Below are positions 7,616 through 16,948 of a stretch of 64,000 nucleotides of DNA, in pieces. Source of the DNA: Nonomuraea pusilla (lineage in GTDB: Bacteria; Actinomycetota; Actinomycetes; Streptosporangiales; Streptosporangiaceae). Position 1 is the first letter of the stretch. Every line of letters starts with the position of its first letter. The translations under genes and the position numbers were made by a program. Location of the stretch: assembly GCF_900109355.1 (NCBI RefSeq), contig NZ_FOBF01000005.1, positions 310,001-374,000 of the forward strand. The letters run 5' to 3'. The notes below the pieces were generated by a model. The model was not told where the DNA came from. It saw nothing but the letters and a program-made list of their open reading frames with translations, and did not search any database.

Positions 7616-8806
7616 GTGCGCGGCGATCTCCTAGACCTCATCCTGATCGGCCTCGTGATCGCCTTCGGCATCTCGGGTTACCGTCAGGGCTTCATCATCG
7701 GGGCGATGAGCTTCGTGGGGTTCGTCGGCGGGGCCGTGCTCGGCGTCTTCATCGCGCCGCCCGTCGCCAAGGCGCTCGTCAGCGGCGACACGCCGCAGGC
7801 GCTGCTCGCCATCGTGATCGTCTTCCTGTCCGCGACGATCGGCCAGTTCGCCTCGTCCACGCTCGGCGCGGTCGTGCGCAGCCACGTCACCTGGGAGCCG
7901 GCCAAGGTCGCCGACGCGCTCGGCGGCACGTTCGCGAGCGCGCTGTCCGTGCTGGTGATCGCCTGGCTGATCGGGTCGCTCGTGGTGTCGAGCGCGTTCT
8001 CGCCGCTGGTGGAGCAGGTGAAGAACTCCGCGCTGCTCACCACCGTCGACGACGCCATCCCGCAGGCCGCGCGCAACTGGCAGGCGCCGTTCAAGAAGTT
8101 CATCGACCGCTCCGAGTTCCCGCCCGTCTTCGACGCCATAGGGGGAGGGCAGCTCATCGACGTGGCGCCGCCCCCGCAGAGCGTCCTGCAGGGCGCCAAG
8201 CTGGGCCGGGCGCAGCGGGCCATCGTCAAGGTGCAGGGCAACGCCGAGAGCTGCAACAAGCACATCGAGGGCACCGGCTTCGTCTACGCCCCCGACCGGA
8301 TCATGACCAACGCCCACGTCGTGGCCGGCGTGACCCGCGACCTGCAGGTCATCGACTCCAGGAACGTCCGCCACGACGCCAAGGTCGTGCGCTACAACCC
8401 GCAGCGCGACATCGCCATCCTGTACGTCCCCGGGCTGAACCTGCCGCAGCTCTCCTTCGACCCCGAGGGCGGCAGGGGCGACAACGCCATCGTCGCCGGG
8501 TTCCCGAGGGGCAAGGGCTTCACGGCCGAGCCCGCGAGGATCGGCGGCAAGCTGGTGGCCGAGGCCCCCGACATCTACCACGAGGGGCGCGTCCAGCGTG
8601 AGGTGTTCGCGATCCGCGGCACCGTCCTGCCGGGCAACTCGGGCGGCCCGCTGCTCACCGTCGACGGCCGCGTCTACGGCGTGGTCTTCGCGGCGGCCGT
8701 CAGCGAGAAGGACACAGGGTACGTCCTCACCGCGAAGGAGGTCGCGCCCGACGCGAGCGCGGGAAGGAACGACACCACCCCGGCCGGCACGCAGGCGTGC
8801 GACTGA
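7616..8806 (+). CDS. membrane-anchored serine protease, MarP-like (CvpA + trypsin domains)
   Basis: This 396-residue protein combines an N-terminal CvpA-type membrane region (about four helices, residues 7-125) with an extracytoplasmic trypsin-like domain. The triad is visible: His234 in TNAHVVAG, Asp265 in RDIAIL and Ser342 in GNSGGPL. Two cysteines (213 and 395) match the disulfide reported for M. tuberculosis MarP (Rv3671c), the acid-resistance protease, and overall length is nearly identical. It starts at GTG 7616. It probably cleaves envelope or peptidoglycan-remodelling proteins under acid or oxidative stress; in this organism that is inference from the family. It converges on the DUF309 gene. 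Confidence 0.9.
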   Translation: MRGDLLDLILIGLVIAFGISGYRQGFIIGAMSFVGFVGGAVLGVFIAPPVAKALVSGDTPQALLAIVIVFLSATIGQFASSTLGAVVRSHVTWEPAKVADALGGTFASALSVLVIAWLIGSLVVSSAFSPLVEQVKNSALLTTVDDAIPQAARNWQAPFKKFIDRSEFPPVFDAIGGGQLIDVAPPPQSVLQGAKLGRAQRAIVKVQGNAESCNKHIEGTGFVYAPDRIMTNAHVVAGVTRDLQVIDSRNVRHDAKVVRYNPQRDIAILYVPGLNLPQLSFDPEGGRGDNAIVAGFPRGKGFTAEPARIGGKLVAEAPDIYHEGRVQREVFAIRGTVLPGNSGGPLLTVDGRVYGVVFAAAVSEKDTGYVLTAKEVAPDASAGRNDTTPAGTQACD

Positions 8807-8822
8807 CCCGTCGGGCTCAGCG

Positions 8823-9272
8823 TCAGTGGCCGGCGGGCAGGGCGTCCAGGACCAGGGCGACCGCCCCTGCCGGGTCGGCGTCCTGGCCCAGCCCTGAGGC
8901 CGCCTTGCCCACCTCGTCGTAGGCGCCGCCGAACGACTGCACCTTCGCCGCGCCGCGCGCGAGCAGGGTGACGGCGCCGCGGCCGTTGCCGCGCTGCAGG
9001 TGCGTCAGGCCCACGCAGATCTGCGCGAGGCCCTGCCACAGGTCGCGCTCGGCCTCGGGCGCGCACTTCCAGCGGCCCTCGAACACCTCGTGCGCGTTGA
9101 ACGGCAGGCCCTCGCCGAGGAACCGGCGGGCGTCGGCCAGGGCCTGCTCGGTGGTGGGGGCGTAGTCGTCGGGCACCCGCGGCATGCCCTCGGAACCGTA
9201 CGGGAGGGGCCTGCCGAAGGCATCGCGGGGCCTGGCGTTGCGCGGCCTGCCCTCGGTGTCGCGGTCCCTCAT
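8823..9272 (-). CDS. DUF309-family protein
   Basis: This 149-residue protein carries the DUF309 signature PFNAHEVFEGRWK followed by a helical repeat (DLWQGLAQICVGLTHLQRGN). The His/Glu motif may bind metal, but no activity is established. The first 40 residues are a basic, probably disordered extension. The ATG start at 9272 overlaps the stop of the upstream hydrolase gene (ATGA), so the two are coupled; longer readings would enter the hydrolase out of frame. Confidence 0.8.
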   Translation of the reverse strand: MRDRDTEGRPRNARPRDAFGRPLPYGSEGMPRVPDDYAPTTEQALADARRFLGEGLPFNAHEVFEGRWKCAPEAERDLWQGLAQICVGLTHLQRGNGRGAVTLLARGAAKVQSFGGAYDEVGKAASGLGQDADPAGAVALVLDALPAGH

Positions 9273-10186
9273 CGGTCGGGCTCCGGGTCGGACAGCCAGC
9301 CGATCAGCTCGGTGTCGAACACGTCGGGGACCTCCTCGTGGGGGAAGTGGCCCGCTCCCTCCAGCAGTCGCCAGCGGTAGGGGGCGGAGACGTACCGGCT
9401 CGATCCCTGGGCGACGCGCGGCGGCACGCAGCGGTCGAGCGCGCCGTGCAGCTGCAGCGTCGGCGCCTCCACCTCGGTGCGCATGGCGCGGGCGTACCGG
9501 GCGCCGTCGGGCCGCAGCTGGGAGCGGCCGAGCCAGCGGTGGTACTCCAGCGCCGAGTGCGCCACGGCCGGGATCATGAACGCCTCGCGGTAGACCCGCG
9601 CGGTCTCGCGGTCGGGCCAGCCCGGCCCGGACCACTGGTCGAGCAGCCTGCCGACCATGGCGGCGCCGTCGCGGGTGAGCCGCCGCTCGGGGAGCAGGGG
9701 GAGCTGGAAGCCGAGGGTACGCGCCCTGAGCCGCCCGAACGGGCCGGCGAGCAGCGCCTGGCGCAGCCGCAGGGGATGGGGGGCCGACACGGTGACCAGC
9801 CGGTGCACGCACTTCGGGTCGAGCACGGCCATCGTCCAGGCCAGCAGCCCGCCCCAGTCGTGGCCGACCACGATCGCGCCCGTCTCGCCCAGCGCGCGGA
9901 TCAGCCCGGTGGCGTCGGCGGCCAGCGTGGGCAGGTCGTAGCCGCGCGGCGGCTTGTCGCTGCCGCCGTAGCCGCGCAGGTCGGCGGCGACGGCGCGGTA
10001 GCCGGCCGCGGGCAGCGAACGGAGCTGGGCCCGCCACGTCCACCAGAACTGCGGGAACCCGTGCAGCAGCAGGACCAGCGGCCCCTCACCGGCCTCCACG
10101 ACGTGGAAGCGGGTGCCGCCGGCGTGCACGGCGCGGTGCGTCCAGGGCCCGTCGATCTCGACGAGGGACTCGTCAGGTGGCATCAC
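9269..10186 (-). CDS. alpha/beta hydrolase, epoxide-hydrolase-like
   Basis: This 305-residue protein has an alpha/beta-hydrolase fold. HGFPQFWWTWR carries the oxyanion HG, VVGHDWGGLLAW supplies the nucleophile Asp of epoxide hydrolases or dehalogenases, and the catalytic His lies in GAGHFPHEE near the C-terminus. It is syntenic with EphE (Rv3670). The start is GTG 10186 or the next codon, ATG 10183. The 5' end overlaps the stop of the membrane-protein gene, and the 3' end overlaps the DUF309 start, giving a three-gene operon. The Asp nucleophile favours epoxide hydrolysis, but the substrate is unknown. Confidence 0.85.
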   Translation of the reverse strand: MMPPDESLVEIDGPWTHRAVHAGGTRFHVVEAGEGPLVLLLHGFPQFWWTWRAQLRSLPAAGYRAVAADLRGYGGSDKPPRGYDLPTLAADATGLIRALGETGAIVVGHDWGGLLAWTMAVLDPKCVHRLVTVSAPHPLRLRQALLAGPFGRLRARTLGFQLPLLPERRLTRDGAAMVGRLLDQWSGPGWPDRETARVYREAFMIPAVAHSALEYHRWLGRSQLRPDGARYARAMRTEVEAPTLQLHGALDRCVPPRVAQGSSRYVSAPYRWRLLEGAGHFPHEEVPDVFDTELIGWLSDPEPDR

Positions 10187-10595
10187 GGTTCACCGGCTCG
10201 GGCAGGTCGGAGCCTTCGGGGGTGGCGATCTCCTTGAGGTCGCGGATGGACCTGGCGGTGCGCTTCATCCCGGCCAGCCCCTTCAGCTTGCGAACGCCGA
10301 GCCAAACGCCCAGCCCGGCGATGACCAGGTAGACGACGGTGACGACGAGGAAGGCGAGCGGCGTCGGGATCAGGTACGCCAGCCCGTACGCCGCGGCGAA
10401 CGACAGCAGGATCAGGCACAGATGCCCGATGAACGCCGCGGCGGCGAACATGCCGACCGCGGTGCCGACGCGCTTGGCGTCGAACCTGAGCTCGGCCTTG
10501 GCCAGCTCGATCTCCGAGCGGACCAGGGTCGAGATGTGACTGCTCGCCTCGGCGACCAGCGCGCCCAGGGATTCTTCCTCGGGAGTCTGCGGCAT
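10173..10595 (-). CDS. small membrane protein, phage-holin/DUF1469-like
   Basis: This 140-residue protein has a cytosolic amphipathic N-terminal part (LVRSEIELAKAELRFDAKR) and two adjacent membrane helices at about residues 46-72 and 77-101, the layout of the putative actinobacterial holin superfamily III (DUF1469). M. tuberculosis has Rv3669 at the same place. A good AGGAGA site precedes ATG 10595. It is first gene of the operon with the epoxide-hydrolase-like and DUF309 genes. It is not a lysis holin in any demonstrated sense; a role in membrane organisation is only a guess. Confidence 0.8.
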   Translation of the reverse strand: MPQTPEEESLGALVAEASSHISTLVRSEIELAKAELRFDAKRVGTAVGMFAAAAFIGHLCLILLSFAAAYGLAYLIPTPLAFLVVTVVYLVIAGLGVWLGVRKLKGLAGMKRTARSIRDLKEIATPEGSDLPEPVNRDAT

Positions 10596-10702
10596 GAACG
10601 TCTCCTATCGGGGCCTCTTGGCCGTGTCAAACATCATCACCCGTAGGTGACTCCCCAGAACTACCCGATCGCACAAGATAGCGCCCACCCTGCCGCATGG
10701 CG

Positions 10703-10736
10703 GAGGCGCATGTCCCCTTGTGGGGACATGCGCCTC
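10703..10736 (-). terminator. terminator of acs
   Basis: A perfect 15-bp stem (GAGGCGCATGTCCCC paired with its complement) closes on the loop TTGT. It lies about 20 bases past the acs stop on the minus strand. There is no T-run on that strand. Confidence 0.8.
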
Positions 10737-10754
10737 TTCGTCCGCGCGCCGGGG

Positions 10755-12728
<1,974 letters not shown>

Positions 12729-12859
12729 CTCGTGCTCCTTCTATGGCCAGATTGGATAGGTCGTGTCCCACTTCACCAGCTCACGGCCTCCGCACACAAG
12801 AGGTCTAGACAGGTCTGTACCGACCGCCCGGTGCGCGGGCGACCGCTTATCAGCCCGCA

Positions 12860-12885
12860 TGACAAATGCTATTAAACCGTTGTCA
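12860..12885. promoter_or_regulatory. inverted repeat in the acs / Fic-like divergent promoter region
   Basis: TGACAA at 12860-12865 and its exact complement TTGTCA at 12880-12885 flank 14 AT-rich bases. Each half also resembles a -35 box pointing outward or inward. It may be an operator or a pair of divergent promoter elements. The rest of the 12729-13017 interval shows no gene. Confidence 0.3.
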
Positions 12886-13017
12886 TTTTGAAATCAGGGT
12901 AATGTGTCGCGGTGGGCCGGGGCCGGTTTATGGGCCCCCCTTGAACGGGCTCGCTTTCCGGCATCCCGGGCGGGCGGCCCGAGGGGTGGTGCGTACCGGC
13001 GGGTAAGGTCGGTTTCC

Positions 13018-13797
13018 GTGAGTGACCCATTGGCTGTCATCGCCGGGCTCCCCGGCGTCCCCGAGGCGGTGGACGACGCCAGGCAGGCCGTCGACAGGCT
13101 GTACCGCCACCGCGTGCTACGTCGCGCCAGCCCCGCCGTCTCCACGGAGTCGTCCCTGCGCGGCGCCCGCGCGTCCGCGGCGATCGAGGGCGCGGACGTG
13201 CCGCTCGACGTCCTGCGCAGGGACGAGGCGCACGACCCGGTGGTCCAGGGGGCGCTGCGCGCCTCCGCCGAGACCGGCCGCCTGGGCGCCACCTGGCGCG
13301 GCGCGCCCCGCCAGGTGCTCGCCCGCCTGCACACCGTCGCCGCCCGCGGCCTCGCGCCCGACGCCGACCTCGGCAGGCCGCGCGCCCGCGACGAGGCTCC
13401 CGACCCCCTCGGGCTCGGCCCGGCGCCCGGCGCCAAGGAGACCGCCGCCCGCATGGATGGCCTGTTCGAGCTGCTCGCCGGCGCCGGCAAGGCGCCCGCG
13501 ATCGTGCTCGCCGCCGTGGTGCACGCCGAACTGGCCGTGCTGCGGCCCTTCGGCGCCGCCGACGGCGTCGTGGCCCGCGCGGCGGAACGGCTCACCCTCG
13601 TCGAGTACGGGCTCGACCCGAAGTCCCTGGTGGCCGTGGAGGTGGGGCACCTGGAGCTGCCGTACGCGGAGGCGCTGCGCTCGTACCTGACCGGGACGCC
13701 CGAGGGGGTGGCCCGCTGGATACAGCACTGTGCCTCGGCGGTGACGCTGGGGGTGCGGGAGGCGACCGCCATCTGCGAGGCCATGCAGCGCGGCTGA
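13018..13797 (+). CDS. degenerate Fic-fold protein
   Basis: A 259-residue protein often annotated only as hypothetical or oxidoreductase in relatives. The N-terminal part contains S53-A-A-I-E57-G58, matching the Fic inhibitory-helix motif [ST]xxxE[GN]. The later segment LRPFGAADGVVARAAERL aligns with the Fic active-site loop HPFx[DE]GNGRxxR. Here the catalytic His is Arg (R176) and the GNGR core is lost, so AMP-transfer activity is unlikely. Start GTG 13018 begins (M)SDPLAVIAGL; longer readings lack coding character. It is divergent from acs, so a link to acetate metabolism is possible but unproven. Confidence 0.7.
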   Translation: MSDPLAVIAGLPGVPEAVDDARQAVDRLYRHRVLRRASPAVSTESSLRGARASAAIEGADVPLDVLRRDEAHDPVVQGALRASAETGRLGATWRGAPRQVLARLHTVAARGLAPDADLGRPRARDEAPDPLGLGPAPGAKETAARMDGLFELLAGAGKAPAIVLAAVVHAELAVLRPFGAADGVVARAAERLTLVEYGLDPKSLVAVEVGHLELPYAEALRSYLTGTPEGVARWIQHCASAVTLGVREATAICEAMQRG

Positions 13798-14392
13798 GCC
13801 GCCGCTCAGGGATGCGCGCCGGGACGTGGGCCGCGGCCGGACGTCTCGGCTTCCGGGGCGTGAGGCGCTGGCCGGACATTTCGGACATAGCTGACGGCGC
13901 CTCAGTCATGAGACGCCGCCGCCGGTGCATCACACCCGGTTACCAAGCGTGTACCTCTATCCGTCGGAACGGGTCAAGCCCGCTCTCGACGCGCCTCCCG
14001 CGGCTGGTCGCACGTGGGTGCCAGGTGGATGCACCCGGACAAGTGGTCCGTGTCTTCTTTCTACGTCGGATCCAGGCCGATGTGAACCCCTTGGACCAAG
14101 ACCTTTACCCCTCCGTGGGGCGCCCCCCTGAGGGCTCGCGGGCCCCGAGGGCGGTCACGCACAGTGATCATCTTTATGTGATCGTTATGGCTTCACGAAA
14201 AAAACTTGGCGGAAATGCGAGATTGCTCCTCGACGAAACTCGAGTGGATCGGGCAGCATACGGAGGTATCGCCAGAAACTTGAGCGTCGCTGCGAGGGAT
14301 TGGTTTCCAAGTCCTTGCCATGCTCTGGTGAAGTGATGAAAGCTTTCTTCTGAAACGGGACCGGCTCTACCCCCCCGGAGCCGGACCGATCA
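13798..14392. other. gene-free region before the pilus locus
   Basis: I see no convincing gene here. An open frame ending at 14336 has low third-position GC in its last 50 codons (for example GCT TCA CGA AAA AAA CTT), unlike real genes around it. The stretch 14160-14345 is AT-richer than its surroundings and ends at two hairpins, so it may be a leader or small RNA gene. Confidence 0.5.
14361..14384. terminator. hairpin, first of two before ssd
   Basis: A 7-bp stem (CCGGCTC / GAGCCGG) has a C-rich 10-base loop. It lies 9 bases before a second, stronger terminator. Confidence 0.45.
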
Positions 14393-14427
14393 GGCGACCC
14401 CCGCTCTCCCCCCCGGCGGGGGTCGCC
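14393..14427 (+). terminator. strong intrinsic terminator with T-run before ssd
   Basis: A perfect 12-bp stem GGCGACCCCCGC / GCGGGGGTCGCC with an 11-base C-rich loop is followed by GCTTTT. This is a classic factor-independent terminator on the plus strand, about 600 bases after the nearest upstream gene, so it probably ends a separate transcript in the gene-free region. Confidence 0.75.
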
Positions 14428-14505
14428 GCTTTTCCGGGGTGACGAGCACCTCTCGGGCCGCGGGCCGGCTGGTTGTCCACAGGCTGTGCGCGGCCGTGCC
14501 CGGTC

Positions 14506-14532
14506 ATCCCCAGAACGTCATTCGGCTCCGCG
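14506..14532 (+). repeat. 27-bp box upstream of ssd, copy 1
   Basis: ATCCCCAGAACG followed by TCATTCGGCTCCGCG. A second copy with 23 of 27 matches lies at 18981-19007 upstream of the pilin-like gene. Both are preceded by a TCCACAG motif. It is 54 bases before the ssd ATG. Likely a shared regulatory element. Confidence 0.5.
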
Positions 14533-14586
14533 GCGCCTCGCCGGCCCGCAGCAAGGTGGACCTCCCAACCCCGCAGGGAGATCCAC

Positions 14587-15642
14587 ATGCACCGTCCCCT
14601 GGTCATCACCGAGGACACCGCGCTCCTCGACGACCTCGTCCGCATGGCCGCCGCGGCCGGAGCCCAGCTCGACGTCGCCCACGCCCCGGCCCACGCCCGC
14701 CCGTACTGGGGCCTCGCCCCCTTGGTCCTGGTCGGCGCCGACCAGGCCGACGCCGTGGCCGCCACCGCGCCACCCGCCCGCGACCACGTCCTCCTCATCA
14801 CCCTCGACCAGCACGACGACCCCGACACCTGGCGCCGCTGCGTCGCCGTCGGGGCCCGCGCGGTCGTGCGTCTCCCCGCCGACGAGCGCCGCCTCGTCGA
14901 GGAACTGGCCGACGCCATGGAGCCCGACCCCCGGTCGGGAACGGTCGTCTGCGTGCTCGGCGGGCGCGGCGGGGCAGGCGCGAGCGTCCTGTCCGCCTGC
15001 CTCGCCCTGCGCGCCTCCGGCGACCGCCTGCGCACTCTCCTCATCGACGCCGACCCGCTCGGCGGCGGCCTCGACGCCCTCCTGGGCAGGGAGGAGGAGA
15101 CCGGCGCCCGCTGGCCCGACCTGGTGGCGAGGGAGGGCCGCATCAGCTCCAGCGCCCTGCGCGGGGCGCTCCCGTCCTTCGGCGACCTGGCCGTCCTGTC
15201 CTTCCACCGGGGAGAGGTCGAGCCGATCCCCGTCCAGGCCATGCGCTCCGTGCTGGAGGCGGGGCGGCGCGGCTTCGACCTGGTCGTCGCCGACCTCCCG
15301 CGCCACCTCGACCCCGCCGCGGCCGAAGCCCTGGCCAGGGCCGACACCACCCTGCTCGTCACACCGGCCGACGTGCGCGGCGTGCTGTCGGCCGTTCAGG
15401 TTCTCAGCGTGGCGGCCAAGCACACCTCCGACATCCGCGCCGTGCTCCGCCCCGGCGTCCTCGACGCCGGCACCGCCACGGAGTCCCTCGGCATCCCCGC
15501 CGCCGGCCACCTCCCCGACCAGCCGAAGCTCACCGCCACACTCAACCGAGGCGAGCTCCCCAGGCTGGGCCCCCGCACGGCCCTCGGCGCCCTGTGCGCC
15601 TCCCTGCTGCGCGACCTCCTGCCGCCCGAGGCCACGCCATGA
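14587..15642 (+). CDS. ssd: septum-site-determining protein Ssd / CpaE-TadZ-like ATPase
   Basis: This 351-residue MinD/ParA-related protein stands at the head of the Tad locus, like Rv3660c (Ssd). An N-terminal receiver-like domain (residues 1-115) precedes a MinD-like domain with the altered P-loop LGGRGGAGASVLSACLALR, in which the usual GKT is replaced by GAS, a feature of Ssd proteins. TLLIDADPLGGGLD is the Walker A' region. TadZ/CpaE proteins place the secretion complex at the pole; Ssd affects septation in mycobacteria. The start is ATG 14587 with GGGAG upstream. Its stop overlaps the tadA start (ATGA). Confidence 0.85.
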   Translation: MHRPLVITEDTALLDDLVRMAAAAGAQLDVAHAPAHARPYWGLAPLVLVGADQADAVAATAPPARDHVLLITLDQHDDPDTWRRCVAVGARAVVRLPADERRLVEELADAMEPDPRSGTVVCVLGGRGGAGASVLSACLALRASGDRLRTLLIDADPLGGGLDALLGREEETGARWPDLVAREGRISSSALRGALPSFGDLAVLSFHRGEVEPIPVQAMRSVLEAGRRGFDLVVADLPRHLDPAAAEALARADTTLLVTPADVRGVLSAVQVLSVAAKHTSDIRAVLRPGVLDAGTATESLGIPAAGHLPDQPKLTATLNRGELPRLGPRTALGALCASLLRDLLPPEATP

Positions 15643-16796
15643 CCGCCGCAGTGTCCCCCGAACTCGTGGAGGCCGTACGCGTCCGCCTGGCCCGCGCGGG
15701 CGTCGAACCCACCGCCGCGCAGGTCGCCGTCGCGCTGCGCGCGGAGAAGTCCGTCTACGGCGACGCGGAGATCCTGGCCGTCGCCCGGGCGCTGTGCGCC
15801 GACCTGATCGGCGCCGGGCCCCTCGAACCCCTGCTCGCCCGTCCCGACGTCACCGACGTCCTCGTGAACGGCCCGCGCGAGGTCTGGGTCGACGACGGCG
15901 CCGGGCTGCGCCGCACCCAGATCACCTTCACCGACGACTCGGCGGTCCGCAGGCTGGCGCAGCGCCTCGCCGCCGCCGCGGGGCGCCGGCTCGACGACGC
16001 GTCACCGTACGTCGACGCCAGGCTCGCGGGAGGCGTACGCCTCCACGCCGTGCTCCCGCCGGTCGCCTCCGGCGGCACCTGCGTGTCGCTGCGCCTGCCC
16101 CCGCGCCGTACGTTCACGGTCGACGACCTGCTCGCCGCCGGCACCATCCCCCCGCCCGCCGTCCCCGTGCTGACCGCGATGGTGTCGGGGCGGCTCGCCT
16201 TCCTGGTCACGGGCGGCACCGGCACGGGCAAGACCACGCTGCTGTCCGCCCTCCTCTCGCTGGCCGACCCTGCCGAACGGCTCCTGCTGGTCGAGGACTC
16301 CGCGGAGCTCCGCCCCCTCCACCCCCACGTCGTGCGCCTGGAGACCCGCCCGGCGAACCTCGAGGGCGCGGGCGGCGTGGGCCTGCGCGACCTGGTGCGG
16401 CAGGCGCTGCGGATGCGCCCCGACCGGCTGGTGGTGGGGGAGGTGCGCGGCGCCGAGGTCGTCGACCTGCTGGCCGCGCTCAACACCGGTCACGAGGGCG
16501 GCTGCGGCACCCTCCACGCCAACGCCGCGGCCGACGTACCGCCCCGCCTGGAGGCCCTGGGCTGCGCCGCCGGGCTGAGCAGGGAGGCCGTCCACAGCCA
16601 GCTCGCGGCCGCCCTCGACGTCGTCGTCCACCTGGCCAGAGGCCGCGAGGACGGCCGCCGGCGCATCGCCGAGATCTGCCTCCTGTCCAGGGCCGCCGAC
16701 GGCTTCGTGGCAGCGGTCCCCGCCATGACCTTCGACCCCGAGGGCCGCACCCACATCGGCCCCGGCCACGACGCACTGATCCGAAGGACGCCGTGA
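15639..16796 (+). CDS. tadA: Tad pilus assembly ATPase TadA/CpaF
   Basis: Type II/IV secretion ATPase of 385 residues that powers Flp-type pilus assembly at the inner membrane. It has an N-terminal docking domain, a Walker A TGGTGTGKTTLL with Lys198, the Asp box LLVEDSAELRP, a Walker B MRPDRLVVGEVRG and a His box TGHEGGCGTLHAN. ATG 15639 overlaps the ssd stop. The TGA at 16794-16796 overlaps the ATG of the next small ORF (TGATG). The length is typical for the actinobacterial CpaF branch (Rv3659c). Confidence 0.93.
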   Translation: MTAAVSPELVEAVRVRLARAGVEPTAAQVAVALRAEKSVYGDAEILAVARALCADLIGAGPLEPLLARPDVTDVLVNGPREVWVDDGAGLRRTQITFTDDSAVRRLAQRLAAAAGRRLDDASPYVDARLAGGVRLHAVLPPVASGGTCVSLRLPPRRTFTVDDLLAAGTIPPPAVPVLTAMVSGRLAFLVTGGTGTGKTTLLSALLSLADPAERLLLVEDSAELRPLHPHVVRLETRPANLEGAGGVGLRDLVRQALRMRPDRLVVGEVRGAEVVDLLAALNTGHEGGCGTLHANAAADVPPRLEALGCAAGLSREAVHSQLAAALDVVVHLARGREDGRRRIAEICLLSRAADGFVAAVPAMTFDPEGRTHIGPGHDALIRRTP

Positions 16797-16912
16797 TGGG
16801 GGGCGGCGGCGTGCTGGTCGGGAGGGGTGTCGTGGTGGGGGGCGGCGGCGTGCTGGTCGGGAGGGGTGTCGTGATGACGGGCGGCGGCGTGCTGGTCGGG
16901 AGGGGCGTCGTC
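16796..16912 (+). repeat. 39-bp tandem repeat, three copies
   Basis: Three consecutive 39-bp units differ at only a few positions, and a decayed fourth follows to about 16925. The period is a multiple of three, so the frame is kept. Confidence 0.9.
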
Positions 16913-16948
16913 ATGACCGGCGGCGACGCCCGCGGAGCCGTCCCATGA
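16796..16948 (+). CDS. 50-aa Gly/Val tandem-repeat ORF between tadA and tadB
   Basis: ATG 16796 overlaps the tadA stop as TGATG, and the TGA at 16946-16948 overlaps the tadB ATG as ATGA. The product is three near-identical 13-residue units (M/V)(G/T)GGGVLVGRGVV plus a partial fourth and the end DARGAVP. DNA units are 39 bp, at 16796-16834, 16835-16873 and 16874-16912. Perfect coupling to both neighbours suggests real translation, perhaps to keep ribosomes passing from tadA to tadB. The repeat could instead be a minisatellite that happens to stay open. No homologue is known to me. Confidence 0.5.
   Translation: MGGGGVLVGRGVVVGGGGVLVGRGVVMTGGGVLVGRGVVMTGGDARGAVP

Noticed and set aside
10173..10595. 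Prophage holin
   Set aside because: No phage genes are around, and this DUF1469-like gene is a chromosomal core gene with a mycobacterial counterpart at the same place.
13812..14336. 174-codon plus-strand frame between the Fic-like gene and ssd
   Set aside because: Third-position GC is low, codon use changes along the frame, and there is no ribosome-binding site. Treated as non-coding.
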